Source of the DNA: Apostichopus japonicus
Taxonomy: Eukaryota; Echinodermata; Holothuroidea; Aspidochirotida; Stichopodidae
Length of the DNA: 64,000 nt
Direction: 5' to 3'
NCBI RefSeq assembly: GCF_037975245.1
Contig: NC_092568.1
Location: 20,913,501 to 20,977,500 of the forward strand
In this document: positions 11,757-26,320 of the stretch, one piece after another
Numbering within the stretch: the stretch's first letter is position 1
How the letters are laid out: each line of letters begins with the position of its first letter
Translations under genes and position numbers: made by a program
The notes under the pieces: model-generated
Seen by the model: the letters and a program-made list of their open reading frames with translations, nothing else
The model's database searches: none
Told to the model about the DNA's origin: nothing

Positions 11757-13336
11757 TTAAGCCGACAGGCAACATACCAGGCCACAATGTGAACCGTCCA
11801 CTATCCGTAACGTAGAATCAACGCATCGTTGTGCATTTCCGAAGTAGCATAGGTTGCCGTAGATTTCGCCGTTAGAAGCACACACTGGGGCATACGATTC
11901 CATACAGAAGGATTCACGACAGCCTGCAATTCACAATTAAAAATGTTAAGAGGCAGCCGAGCCGAGGGTACAGGGGATACGTGCACTCCCCCCCCCCACT
12001 CCTCCCTTTTTGTTAAAAGCCTCAAAAGGGCGCCCCTTTTCATAAAACAAAAAAAAGTGCTTATTTTTGGCATATATAGACTTCATTTTTTTTCCATTTT
12101 ACAATGAAACATGGATCCTTTTGTTCTTAGTGCTCTTTTGGTGAACAATTGAGTACAATTGTAATTAAAAAGTACGATGATGTTGAAAATTAAGAAGAAA
12201 GTGTAATTAAAAAGCAACCTTTGTTGTTATAAAAATAATATAAAAAAAAACTTCCAATGAGATTTGCGTATGGAATGCATATAGAGGATCCATAATGTCG
12301 GAACCTTTTGAGGTTACTTTGTAGTTAACCCCCCCCCCCCCGGTGTGTTCCGGTGTGTTACCCATATAATTCAATACCCCATCTCCTTCCCTATATATTG
12401 AACACTATATCTATGTATACAACACTAATGACGGATAACAAAAAATCAGGTATATGATATATGATAGGGGTTGGATATAAAATAGTGGGAAAGGTATTTG
12501 CCGATCGAATAAATAAATCGTCTGTTCAAAAAAGTGTTCCTTTCTATCTCAGTCTTGCTAGGCTAATTAGTGAAACCATTCAATTTTACTGAAATCCTGT
12601 GATACCATATATACTCATGCAACAGCTATGGGAAAGATGTATACAGTTACAAGGAAACATAATATGTTATTTTAGTTCCGCCGCCTCTGTTTCCTCTGTG
12701 ATGCGAGGTTATAGCCAAATTCAAAATGCAATTTATAAGCTACTATAGATAAGTCAATGATTCACCCACCAGCTATGATTCCGGGCTTGCCTACATACTC
12801 CTTTAAAAAAAAAACATTTAATATTACATAATAAATATAAGCTAAATATATTCCAGGACCTTTGGTGTGAGATTTGAAACAACATTTCACATAATTCCTC
12901 CCTAAAAGATAACGTTTGGCAGAACAGTATTGGTTAATTTAGATTAATCATACATTTTTAGGTTTATAGATTTTCTCATAAATAATAAGCCATAAGCTAA
13001 ATGGCAGGCCTAGCCCTTGTCAAGGCTTTTCGACCAAACTTCAGGATCTTTTCCTCCTGCGGCCAGCCTTCTCCGGTAATAATACCGGTCATTAGATCTG
13101 TTTTCCCTGTGGTCTGTCGAAACAGCCAGCATAAATCGGAATTAACAGTCCGCGGAACGGACATTAGTATTTTAAAGCAGTTTTCAGAGTAAAAGGAAAA
13201 TCACCCAATTATCGATATTCAGTTTTAAATAATGGTAAATGAAAGCCATGTAGTACAAACCTTTAGGTTTTGCTTCAGACCCAGTGCCTCCCATAAGACA
13301 GATCACCAACAGAATGGCTGTAAACGTCCGAATCAT
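11757..13336 (-). CDS. Small secreted Kazal-type serine protease inhibitor (right paralogue)
   Basis: Exon 1 (13336-13261) encodes a signal peptide starting MIRTFTAILLVICLMGG, ending EAKPK in phase 1 at AAAG|GTTTGT. Exon 2 starts at 11923 after TTGCAG and encodes one Kazal domain: C-RESF-C-MESYAPV-C-ASNGEIYGNL-C-YFGNAQR-C-x12-C. The x7 and x10 spacings are canonical; seven residues between Cys4 and Cys5 is longer than in classical avian and mammalian Kazals. As in the left paralogue, the frame passes CGL and meets a possible donor (GTATGT, 11777), else it stops at 11757-11759. Both Kazal exons are phase 1 to 0, so they cannot be joined in tandem in one mRNA. Each has its own signal exon, so I read them as two duplicated genes. 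Predicted P1 is Glu, P1' Ser. A TATA box lies about 100 bp upstream. Target protease unknown. Confidence 0.82.
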
Positions 13337-13433
13337 CCTGGTTGATTTTAAGTCAGTTGTACGTAACGAATATGTGGCTTCTGATAGCAGCTTGTGTTTT
13401 CTGTACTATACACTCAGTGAAAATGGACTGCAA

Positions 13434-13441
13434 TTTATATA
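13434..13441 (-). promoter_or_regulatory. TATA box of the right Kazal gene
   Basis: TATATAAA on the minus strand, 98 bp upstream of the ATG at 13336. This predicts transcription starting near 13405 and a 5' leader of about 70 nt. Confidence 0.55.
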
Positions 13442-13542
13442 CTCTCTTTGAGATTATTTGATCTCAAATTTTTACCGTCTTCTTAAAAGAAGACTAAATT
13501 CTCGGGGGAAAAAGGTAAATATCTATAATTATCTATCTATCT

Positions 13543-13543
<1 letters not shown>

Positions 13544-13609
<66 letters not shown>

Positions 13610-13624
13610 GGTGTGTGTGTGTGT
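13544..13624. repeat. Compound (TA)n(GT)n microsatellite
   Basis: A TA array to about 13590 followed directly by GT repeats to 13624, with one GG interruption. Confidence 0.95.
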
Positions 13625-15473
13625 AATTGAAAACGATAATGATATATATATATATTTATACATATATCTATAGACATAGATATTTACCATTTTCCCCCAA
13701 GAGTTTAGTCTATAGTTTTGAACCTGGAGTTACACTAAAAGGTTTGGTAACATTGTTAAGTTCGGAATATATTGGGTGTGTACTTCATGTTTTATGTATA
13801 TACATGCATGGGTGTAACCTGTATAACATTTTATGTAAAATTTATAGTAGAGACTATCGGCGCCAGACAAATAGTTGAGGGGTTAAATTTCACTTGATGG
13901 TAGCGTTCGCTTGGTTAAATAGATGTACTTCCCAGACTTATGCCAAATATTCCCTTTAAAAAGCTCCACCTCCCCCCCCCCCTTTCAGTCCCCCTTTCAT
14001 TCCCTTTCCCAGCTCCCCTTTTTAAAGACAAATTTCACGTTGACATCGTTTCCTCGGTCATGCAAGACCAAGTTGTTTAAAGGATACCTGGTAACTCAAG
14101 TTGATCGCTTAGCAAAGTTGTTGAAAATTGACGGAATCTGTAGGCGAAAACCACATCTTCATAGCATGTTGTATATTTGTAAATGCACCTGGCAATATAG
14201 CAGAGTTGATAATGTCACCAGGGCAATTCAGCTGAAAATGTCTTTGTTTCTCGTTAGTATTTGTCATTTTATTTATCCACAGAGGAAAAGAATATTTCTA
14301 TAAAAGGGATAAATTTCCATGACATTCTAAATGCAGAGAACTTTGACATTTCAATAGTATCAGGTTTTAGGGATAAATATACAAGAAGATGATAATAGTC
14401 TAAGTAAATCTTTTGAAGATCATTTGCCCACAAGACATCACAGACCCCCTACTGTGATACAACATCCTAGCCAGTCAAACTATGTTGCATTCAATCAATC
14501 ATATCTCGAGTTATGGGCAAGATATTGAGATGGGTTTTGACTACCAGTGTGGAAGAATTTTCTCTTCAATATAAGTTTCACAATGTTTGCCACCAGGAAA
14601 TCCATTTAAGTACATACTATTGTAAAATGTTAAACAGATATGTTGATTAAAATGACTATACCCCTTTAACTGTAAAAGTAAGTGTTACTTGCACATTGAA
14701 TAATTTTGTATGCATCCTCCGAATTTCTCATTTTACTTAAATATGAAGCGAGTGTTACTCGGTTAAACCGTGTGTAAGTGCACTCATCTATGAAGCATAT
14801 TGATTTTTTAACAGACGCCCTCTTTTTGTAAGCGGCTCGTACGTTAATCCATGGAGGTCCATGGTTAATCTGATTTAGTGAATCTCTTATTAATCTTATA
14901 ATATATATATAATTTGGAAACAATAACGTTTGGTTTTGATTTTGCAATAATACATATGGTTTTTTATAATTTATTTATAATCCCGCGTTCATAAGTTTGT
15001 TCTGATATGGCAGTGATTGAGTTGATATCGCGATTCATTTATGATTTTGATTTTGTATTTTTTTGCGGTAATCGCCGCCCATATGACATAGCCTACCGTA
15101 TGCATGGTAAATAAAGATGTCAAAGTTCGCCACACAGCCTGTCACGTGATGTAAACACTATTGCACAAGATCACTCGGTCGTATTTAATGTATTATTATG
15201 CGCTGTACTGTTTAGCACTGACACATTGGACCAAGAAAACTATACAGCTGATCAGTTACGTAAAAAGCACAAGGCCTAGCCTAGTACTAGTAGGAAGTCA
15301 CTAGTAGTAGCCTGCAGCTGATCTTTAATCAAATGATCGCGTGTATGTAGATCGTACTTCGTAGACAGCAAAGAGAGAGCTCCCACATTGGAGACTTGTA
15401 CTGTTGCATTCTGCAGAAAATGTACATTTTTACAGTATAAGTTAACATCATCTAATGTTAAATAATCGTGAAA
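13625..15473. other. Intergenic between Kazal gene and ACP7, nothing coding recognised
   Basis: The genes on either side are divergent, so this interval should hold both promoters. A 126-codon frame at 13923-14303 has no recognisable motif and a low-complexity Pro/Ser/Phe start caused by a C-rich tract. I do not call it. Confidence 0.4.
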
Positions 15474-18400
15474 ATGGAAACTCTACATGTCGCATTGTTT
15501 TTGCTTGTATGGACGGAGTTGCAGACGTTATCCCGGGGTGATATTCCTTATCTTACTCAACCAGAACAAGTGCATATTTCTGCTACAGGTAGCCGATGAG
15601 TATGACTATGTTACTATGTTAGGATAAACATGACTTGAACATTCATTCAGTAAAACCTAGCGTGATAAATATTAACTAAAGTGTGAAGTTAGTCTGGCCT
15701 AGTCTAGCCTAATATTTTGTAGGTCTAGGTCTGAATTTAATCATGCCCTAGGCCTCATTAATGCTTTTACTGTTACTCTGTTAGGCTTAGTCAATTTTAG
15801 TTTTAGCATGGCATGGACAAAGGCAGTTATGACGCACAATGAAAAACTATGTTCTCAGGCCCTAGTCAGTCTTCTTATATATTTACCGAAGGTCTGTCTA
15901 CTTAGTAAGCAATCAAAATATTTCCTTAGTTTTCTTTTACAAATATTGACAGTGATGCAAACATTACATAGTTACAGTATGATACCATATATTCCTTGTT
16001 TTACTCAAATGCTGCTACAGTCTGACAGGTATTGTACAGTATACAATGTTTGGCAATGATGACTTGAAAATTACCATATCACTCTAAATTATAACCAAGT
16101 GTTAAACTGTTAACCTAGGTGTAGGTATGGCCAAGACAAAGCCTTGTGAATGTTATGTCTTGTTAGTTCTTGGCCTAAGTTAGTCATAAGCCAGCATGAC
16201 ATTGGGTTCTGGACAGAAGTCCTGGGGATGCGAAGCTATACTGTAGGTTAGATATGAAAGAGTCAGTTCCGCCATGGCAGGTAATGGCAGTGCCAAAGGT
16301 TCTTTTGATCAATTGCTAAGTGGTGTGAGAGGTACAAAATGTTGAGAAACACTGCCTGTCGTAAGCCATAACATGAACATTGAAGCATATACTGTAGCAT
16401 GGCATGGACAGTTGCAATATATTTTCACCATGAAATTTTCTAGTTAGTATCTAATTTTGTTTGCCCCAAAAGCCCTTGATTTTGTGAAACTTTTTTAGCC
16501 TTTTTAGAAAGTTTTTTACCCTTTTTTGATGAAAAGGAATCCTCAGAAAAAACACAATTTTCTTTGAGGCTATTATGTACCCAGTGCAGTTGATCTAAAC
16601 AGCACAAAATTTACATCTTTCTGCACATGGTACAATCTTTTTCTAAATTGTTGTTTTAGTAAATATATGTGTTTTCAACTGATCTTACTGAAGAGAGAGG
16701 CAAGGGGAGGGGATGGATATGAGAATTGATCATCAGAATGTGGGGGTAGGTTGTTTGAACTTGGTTAAAGGGTGTGAAGACTCATGCAAAAAGAAACGTC
16801 AAATGCCGGTAATTTGACCTAGTTTCGAATGAGGTGTAACAGAAGCGTTACACACCACCATTGGTCCCAGAAAATACACACACAACTTGCTATTGTCAGT
16901 AATTAGACACTAGTGTACAGTCAGTACATACAGCTGCGGTCAATACCCACAGCACAGTATACAAACGATACAGCGATGGACATCTCAGGTCCAGCTGAAG
17001 ATAACAATTAAGGTATCACGTTTCATTACTGTCTGCATTTTGTAGCGACACGAACAAAACGTCACTTGCAAGCAACAGAAAGTTAACTTTTTCAGATGGC
17101 CGCACATGGTTTGGGGCGAGTCTTCAATGCCTTTAACATCTTGATTCAAGATTCAGGCATGCAACCAACATTCCTTATCCAGTTTGCATCCTCGAAAAGT
17201 CGTAACTGATCTTCATTTTTTTGGTGTCGTCTTGTCAAATTTTGATCAAAGCTTGACCAAGCTTTTGGACTGTCCAAGAGTATTGAATTGCACACCAGAT
17301 TACCATTATGAGACCACCATAATTAGACTAGTACTTTGGTCAAGTTTTTTGTGTGTGTGAGTATAAAGCTGTGATTATTAACCAATATTAGCGAGTACAG
17401 TAGGTTTGCAAGTAGCAAGCTAGTCTTGCAAATATCTCAGAAAAGGGCCCAGCAAAAAGGGGTCTAAGCTTGAGAAACCTTGTAGTTTGTGCAGTGCTCA
17501 ATACATACAGTAGTCCTGGCATATACATAATCTTGTCCTTAGTAACCAGAACAGAATACAGAATCTTCAGTGTAGTTTATGACAGCACACAGTAGTATCC
17601 TGTTTTTGATGAAGGTCATAGGTCAATAGATTTCTATTACTGTACCTTCATTTTCTAGGAAATCCCACAGAAATGATGGTGACCTGGAACACAGTGAACA
17701 GTACCAACATATCCGCTGTAGAATTTGGACTGAATGGCGAGTTCAGTAAGACAACAACTGGATATTCCAGCAAGTTTACGGAACCAGAAGAAGGAAGGGT
17801 CCAATATATTCATAGGGTTCTTTTGTCTGGACTTAAACCTGGAAAAGTGTACAGTATGTATTTCTTTTGGTTTTCAATGTTTACTTTATTACAAGAATTA
17901 AATTAATTCTCTTTAAACCGGGGCAACTTTGTAATGATTGTCCAAAACGACAAAAACTATTTTCTGACAACAAATTTTCTTTCAAAAAATACGCACACTA
18001 AATATTTTGCAAAAGAACATCAAAAGTTACAAAAGTACTACTTCACCTACCTCACAGAACAGCCAGTCCTTCAAAGTTAGTCCTGTACTTTAGCACTGGT
18101 AGAGTCAATACAGAGACTTCTACTGTCAAAGGTCATCAGTACTGGCCCCAAATTATGCTAGAAATTGAAATTGTGGTCACTCATGCTCAAACTTTAACAA
18201 GCATTTTATACAACCACTTTTATCCGATTTATTCCTAACTGTAAAAAGTTAATGGTCAAATTTAGCACTCCTTAATGTCTGAAAGAAAGAAAAAAACCAA
18301 CAAACCAAGTGCTGTACTTTTAAATGCTAAACTTTGGTACCAATAACTGTTGATCTTTAAGAGTCCTTTTGCAAAATATGCAAAGTAACTGGTTCTTTTA

Positions 18401-21400
18401 ACTTTGTGTCTTTGTTAGATATCCCCCCTGCTACTCACAGACTTGAGTTCAAAATATTGTGACACCTGCATAATTATTGTGTTTTTTATGGGTGGGGGGA
18501 GGGGTGGGGGGTTGGGAGGGAAGGGTTGAGAAAGTAATGGACTTCGAGAAAGATACATTTATTAACAGGTTAAATGTAAAGAACAAACTTACAACTTTAA
18601 TTATCCAACAGTACAATTGGTTTAAATTGCATGCATAGATACTTAGTAGGGAGCAGTGGCATAGCCAGCATTCTATTGTTAGGACGGCAAGATTTTTCTT
18701 AAGGGGGGCAACCCCGTGATGGTTGATGGTAGGAATTACCAAGAAATATATGTGTTAACGGGCACCTCGTCTGCACAAATACACATCCAATGGTTCAGTG
18801 GAACATGACACACTTTCACTTAATTTGTGATTAGAACTCGTAAAAATGTAAAAAGAAGTATTTTACATACATCACTGGATTTCATTTGGGGGGCAAGACT
18901 GTAGCACAAAGCAAATTTGTAGGTAGGGAGTGGGTTGTTTTAATATCCCCAATGGAGTGACACTGGGATTAGGCAGAGTAATGCCTCTTTATGGATGTCA
19001 TTGTTGGAACCAATGTGGAATGTAGTGTGATAGAAAGAAAATAACAGATTGAATGTAACGTTCACTGGTGTGTGGACTAGGTTAATTAAGATATAAAATG
19101 CAACCAGTATTTGTAAAGTTTCAGTATCCTAGTAATAAATTTTTTCGTATTGTAATATATATGGAAATTGGAAGGAAAGTTAATTACCATACATCTAACT
19201 AGTTATTGTCTCTGCAAGATATATGGATCAAAAGTATCAGTAACTGCTTTACCAGTTCTATCTTACAAAACATTTGGCTGTTTTACAATTATTAACTTGG
19301 TTTTCAGTTACAGTGTTCACAGTAGATTACTTTCAGAGAGTTTGATACAGGTTTAACTAGATTTTGTTTGCCACGGATTAGTTTTCTTCAATTTCAGCTT
19401 ACCATTGTGGCAGTCCAGAGGGATGGAGCTCCTTGTTCTATTTCAAGGCCCAGTTGAACACTACCGACTGGAGTCCTAGATTTGCAGTGTTTGGAGACCT
19501 GGGAAATGAAAATGCTCAGTCTCTAGGGAGGCTTCAAGAAGAGACACAGAAGGGAATGTACGATGTCTTCTTACACATTGGTGAGCTATGAACTCTATAC
19601 TCAAATCTCTGAATTAATTTATTGAGGAAAACTGCAGAGTTAAATATTAAGCATGACCTGTAGTACGTACGACTACTACAGCATTAACACGTATGCAAGT
19701 AGAATTCCCCTCTCGGTCGTGGAAAGAACGACTTTTGAGTCTCTACGCTCGAGTATGAGGACTTAACTGAATTTATATGCTGTCATGAGTCATGAGAGTG
19801 GGTACAGATTCGCAATGTATTTATGTATGTATGTATGTATGTATAGATCCTCCTGCAAACAGAAACTCGCGAAGAAGCCATCATTGGCGTATCAAAACCG
19901 CAAGCTGACCGAAGTCAGTCTCTTAGATTCATATTTAACGTCCATGATTATGAATTGTCAATTGTCAACAACTCTGTAACTGGACGACATACATTAATCT
20001 TGGAGTGACTCAAACTCGGGACCTTATGATTGAAAAGGCAACTTATACTAATACTTATACAGTAGCATTATGTGTGTACAAGTACTATATGGATCGGTTC
20101 AAGTCTGGTTCAAGTAAGTAACCTGCAGAGACATGATGAAATTGATGACTATGAGAGATAAATGCCAGAAGGAGAAACCTGTTGCACCTACCGTGCTTGT
20201 GAGCTACAGCACGTTGAGTTAATACTGCTGAAGAAACAAACCACGGCCAGGCTTAGAGACGATTTAACGTAATCCTATTGATACGCTGGATCGAATAGTC
20301 ATTTAATGGTCACTCAAGCTCAAATTTCAATGAGCATTTCACTGTTACCCACTTAGACATTACCACCTCACTGAGACAGTAGCTGTCTGGTTGAACATAT
20401 ATGTCTCAATATCTATGGGTATGGGGAGGGGTGGGCTTGTAGGGGTCAGAACGTCAAGAAAAGTACTTCTGAAAACCTGCAGTAATTTTTAACCATCCAA
20501 ATTTTTCGGGGGACTTTTGCAATATGTATCAGCCTTAAAAATCTACTTTCAGAGTTTTTCAGAAATTGTTTCTTTCGTTCTCGGTAAAATGATCAAATGT
20601 ACGGTAGTTTCGTAACATTTGGCACTCGCAACTTGCATGTATATCAAAAGTAAAAAGTAAAAGTAATATAAAAAGGGAAATTTCCCTTGCTTTGCAATTT
20701 TATTCATTCACATTCATGTTTCTTTCTTCTTCTTCTTTTTCTATTTGTCAGGTGACTTTGCGTATAACATGTACCAAGAGGGAGGCAGAGTGGGTGACAG
20801 CTTTATGCGCCAAATTGAGACAATAGCTGCGTATGTCCCGTATATGACATGCCCAGGAAACCATGAGCAGTACTAGTGAGTATTGCAATTGTTTCTAGAA
20901 ATGCCTGCAAAAGTTCAAATTTGTACAAGTTATTATAAAAGTTAATGTATAAAATGTGGAATATGGTATGTAACAATTGCAAATCTAAGTTACCTTAAAA
21001 GAGGGAGCAATTCAGGCCAGACAAGTATCATTATTTGATGACATTACTACCGAAAAAGCTAGCTGTTGCATACGAAATATCTGTGAAAATTAAGCACAGA
21101 GCCTGCTAAAATTGTCACTAATTTCCCTGTTTTGGAAGAAAAAGTACATTTTTAGCTACTTTTTTATTGGCAAGACATTTTATATTGAGGGCCTGCCCCT
21201 ATACCCTCCTCACCCCCCCCCCCCCCTTCAGCCCTGTATAATTTGTTTGAATGTAAAACTAATTGCCTAAGGTGCCTAACTGAGTGGACTTATCTCATGA
21301 CACAAGACATAATCAAGAATAATATTGTTTTGTTAAACAAACATGCTGCTTAATGACTTTATATATTATCTTCACCTTCGGACCTTATTGTGATTAGGAA

Positions 21401-24400
21401 TTCTTTAATTAAATTTTCTCTCTGACAGTTTTGTTAAAAAAAATTGTTATCATTGACTATATAATCACAGTTAATTAATTTTGTAGATGTCAGGTGAAGG
21501 GAATTAACTGGATGTCGTCTACAATTAATTTATTAATTTGATCATGCATGGAGATATAAAACGTAGCATTATGAAAGTGTGCTATGTTGCAGTGCAGACT
21601 GTTCTCGACACGTAACATGCTTCAGGCAAGAATCAACAAACCTTTCGCTCTCCAAAATGGCTTTTGAGAGAGATAAATGTGTAGAAATGAAAAGAGGATT
21701 GAAACTAACTTATTGTTTGTACTCTTTAAGTTCTTTGTAAAGCTGATATGCTATAACAGCCCATAACTCTGTGACGTTTGATATTACAGGAGCAGTATTA
21801 ATAACAAGTCACATGAATCTTGTAACGTTATCTGCATACAGCTAGCTGCATGAATTAAGAAGCCTACAGTGATACCTATTGTAAAGAAACTGGTGATCTC
21901 CCACTTTCTGTAAAACGTATCATTTGTGATTAGTAACTTCTGTGACTCTTCTTTGCATCTTCAAGGAAACACATGACTTTCCACGTACTTGACTTCTATC
22001 CTTCATGAATATTCAGAGTGTCTCTAGCTGGTGTACAGTAGGCTGAGTATGTTAACACTTAACACTTAACACCAAGCACCAACCCCCTCCCACCTTCCCC
22101 CCTTGTTTTTTACCTTTTCCTTTTTTGGCTACATATGGACATTGGAAATCATGTTGTACAGTAGGTTACCGTGGAAGAAAAATGACAAAACTTTATTAAA
22201 TGTGATGGTGTTTTGATTTCTTTGCAGTAACTTCACCAATTACAAGAACAGATTTTCAATGCCAAACTTTAATCAGAGCGAAAATTTGTGGTACAGGTAA
22301 GTACTGTTAATTGCAGTTAAAGATGTGTTGCTACCATATAGATCCAATCCCCACCCCTCCACACACCCCTCCATCTCCTCCCACAGGCCATCCCCTCCTC
22401 CTGACCACCATCATCCCAACAGCATGTGTGCATTTTGTCAATCGCTGATTGATTCACAAAGTGATCTGGACATAGAAATTTAGTTGCCATGATTGCCAAG
22501 TTTACAGGTGTCTATTTGTATGAAATGAGCAACTATCCTGTGTTTATAGAGTTATTCATAAACTGTTGTAAACTGCTGTACATGCATTTTTAATGTATCT
22601 TGTACTCTGTCAGTCAGATATCCAGGATTTCCTCTCACCTTAGGTTAAAACGTACAGGGAATGTGTGAAAATATTGCAAATAAGTGATATTTATATCTAA
22701 CTATACAGATAGCCTAATGCTTTTGTAACGCATAAAGAAATAAGCTATCGCTCTATGCAAGGATCGCCAGACGTTGGAATTTAAGAAAATACAGTAACAC
22801 CTTGATGGCTGAGCTAGGTATTGCAGTGTCAACGTTTTGTCTAGTCAAGTTTTTGTATCGCTTTTTCTTGCTTGTACATCAACGATTGCATGAGACATGA
22901 TCTCAGTTTTGGTATAGTAAAGGCTTCATAATTGACGCACCCCCGTAATTGACGCACCTTCAATTATTACTAGCAACGATACAGCAGGCCACTTACACTT
23001 TTTGCAGTCAAGCAGAATTACATATTTCATGAGTTTGAATCCATTTCAGCTATTTAGTGACCATTGCCAATTGTGGTACTGTTTAAGCTTTTAACACCCT
23101 CCCCCTAGTTTTGCACGTTTCTTGGGCATTTGGAAATCTTACACCCTAAAAATAACCAACATTACCTCAATATGATAACACTACTCTCTGGGACCTGACC
23201 TGTCTGAGCTTAGATGCTCAGAGCATAGCAAACAGCATCTTAAGTCAATGGATGTATACTAAGGCCTACACTACAGTTAGTTTATCGACGAATGTGTCAA
23301 TTTAGGGGTATGAAAGAACTTGACACGGCAAACATTTTGTGGTCAAATTCTGCTCAATTGTATGGTGCATAAGCACAGAATCTCAAATAATTTGACATCA
23401 TTACATTTCTGAGGAACTACTCATATGAAAAACACATACAGTTGAGTGATTTGGATTTTTCCTTGATAGTCATCGTTGATCAAATCCTTAAGTGCATCAA
23501 TTATGAGCCCACCATGCTACTATAATGTAAAATCCCTTAGACCCAAATTCTGCATCGAGAATGATAGAAAGTCACAATCTTTGTCAAAACTTTGTTGAAC
23601 CTATTTTGTATAAGAACATGTGCAACTCACACTACACACTACACAATTGACACTACACAATTCATACTACACAATCCACACTACACAGTCCACACTTTAC
23701 AATCTACACTACACAATCCACACATTTACTGTACACAATCCACACAACACAATCCACACTGCAGGCTATACAATCCACACTACACAATCACATCCACACT
23801 ACACTATCAACACTACACTATCCACACTACACTATCCACACAATACAATCCACACTACACAATCCACACTACACAATCCACACTACACTATATCCACACT
23901 ACACAATCCACGCTACACAATCCATGCGACACAATCCACACTACACAATCCACACTACACAATCCACACTACACAATCCACACTACACAATCCACACTAC
24001 AGAATCCACACTACAGAATCCTTACTACACAATCCACACTACACAATCCACACTATACAATTAACACTTCACAACCCACACTACACAATCCACACTACAG
24101 GCTACACAATCCACGCTACCCAATCCACACTTCACAATCCACACTACAGGCTACACAATCCACACTACACAATCCACACTACACAATCCACACTACACAA
24201 TCCACACTACACAATCCACACTACACAATCCACACTTCACAATCCACACTACACAATCCACACTAAAGGCTACACAATCCACGCTACACAATCCACACTA
24301 CACAATCCACACTACACAATCCACACTACACAATCCACAGTACAGATCTGTTTTCACTACAGCCGCACGACACAATGCAAGTTTTACAGGAAGTGACATG

Positions 24401-26224
24401 TGTGCAACCAAGAGAAGTCAGTGAACCAGGAAGTAGCTGTAATTGTTAAACAAACCTGCAGCATAAACTGTACGTGATTCTGATATCTATCAGAAACATA
24501 AACCAAACTATTAATATGAAAGGTGACCAGTGTTAAACAGTTAGTTAGGGTAAAAGTATCATTCAATATGCCATGCCATCAATGTCCCAATTGTACCTTT
24601 TATTATAAGCTATATGTGGTTGAATATCTTCAACTCAAAAGTACTTTATTTGCTAAGCCTGATTACAACATGTCACAAAATATCTGTATAGCCAAAAATT
24701 ACATGACCATCAGAAAACTTTGTGAAAAGAACCTTTTTGTTGAAGAAAAAAAAAATCTTTTACATTTGCAGTTGGAATATCGGACCAGCTCATATCATCT
24801 CCTTTTCCACGGAAGTTTACTTCTTTCCTTGGTACGGACTCCATGCCTCTGAAAATCAGATGGCTTGGCTGCAAAAGGATCTTCAGGTACTTTTCCTTTG
24901 GCTGGTCTTTTCGTTCATGCACGGAACTTTAGTTTCGTTGAAGATTTGTGGATGGTGTAGACCTGTAATGATGAAGGAGTAGGGAATAATGCAAAAATGA
25001 TGCTATTCAAAATGGAGGGGTGCTTGCTTGAAAGGTTTTTTTTTACTGTTAAGGTTGTACCACATATAGATGTAATATAATTTATGTACTGTTCCCTAGA
25101 AAGTTTTTCAATATTCTACCTGTGAGAGATTTGGTTTTGTTCTCAATGGCAAAATACAAAATTTAAACCCACTTCTTGCCAAAAACATCTTCTCAAAATT
25201 TGAGTTTTGTAAAGACTATTGCATTTCTTATAGTCCCCTAATTTCGAACTGGGTGAAAATTTAAAAGTAAAGGGGATGTGGCAAAAGCTGTAAGAGAAAT
25301 ATTTTGTAGGAGGTAATTTTCTAACTATATTATAACATTCTGAACTTTCCATTTGTATCCTATCTTTCCTGTAGTTTCTGTATAATTTTCACATTTTCAT
25401 AAACAAATGTTTTAAATTGAAAAACAAAAAAAAAACCCATAGGAAGCCTCTAAACCGGAAAACAGAAAACGACGTCCTTGGATCATCACCATGGGCCACA
25501 GACCGGCTTATTGTACTAACAGCAACCACAATGATTGTACCCTTGAGGGAGGTCTGGTAAGCAGAGAACTTGGAAAAACTGTAAATATGCTTCCCATGTT
25601 AGGACAAGAGGTGTAGGCTCTCATTCGTGCAAGGCATTTCTCCTCTTTCCAAAGGTTTGAAAGCCAAAATTTTGAACGTTTTCATGAAAAAGACTTGCAC
25701 TGCTGATGGCATTTGACTTGTTTCCTTATCGTAACTAAAAGCAGAAGGGGAAGTAGTTTTCCTGACAAAGACTTGCATTGCTGATGGCATTTGACTTGTT
25801 TCCTTATCGTAACTAAAAGCAGAAGGGCAAGTAGGGAGGTTTCACAGATCATCCTTGAATGATGAGGCTGGTTTTGCTTTTTCTAGTTTCAGTATTATAT
25901 TGAATTTAACTGTTTATTAGCTACAAAAATTTTCTATTGTTAGCTGTCATACTGTGATGTTGTCATTTATGAGGGATCGGTGTAGAATAAGGCCATGAAC
26001 TTAAATAGTGCACCGTGTTGCTTTTTTGGCTATACCCTTTTGCTTCTCTGACAAAGAGAATGCCATCAAATATGCTGATACTTATTCTCTTATGTAAATA
26101 AATATAGTGTGAGTGGCTGACCGAAAGGGGAAGTCATAATGAAGGACAGTTCTTTTATTGCCTCACACATCTAAGTTTCATAGTTGTTTTCCCTTTCGTG
26201 TTATGAAATAAACATATTTATATT

Positions 26225-26320
<96 letters not shown>

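Noticed and set aside
12765-12805. Small possible exon between the two exons of the right Kazal gene
   Set aside because: Splice-like edges exist, but the phase-correct translation breaks no known pattern and the two flanking exons join cleanly without it.
13923-14303. 126-codon open frame upstream of ACP7
   Set aside because: Low-complexity start from a C-rich tract, no motif, no conserved neighbour. Not enough to call a gene.
23592-24396. Two open frames of 224 and 258 codons, the longest in the window
   Set aside because: Both are the 15-bp minisatellite inside an ACP7 intron. The stop-free frames follow from the repeat length.
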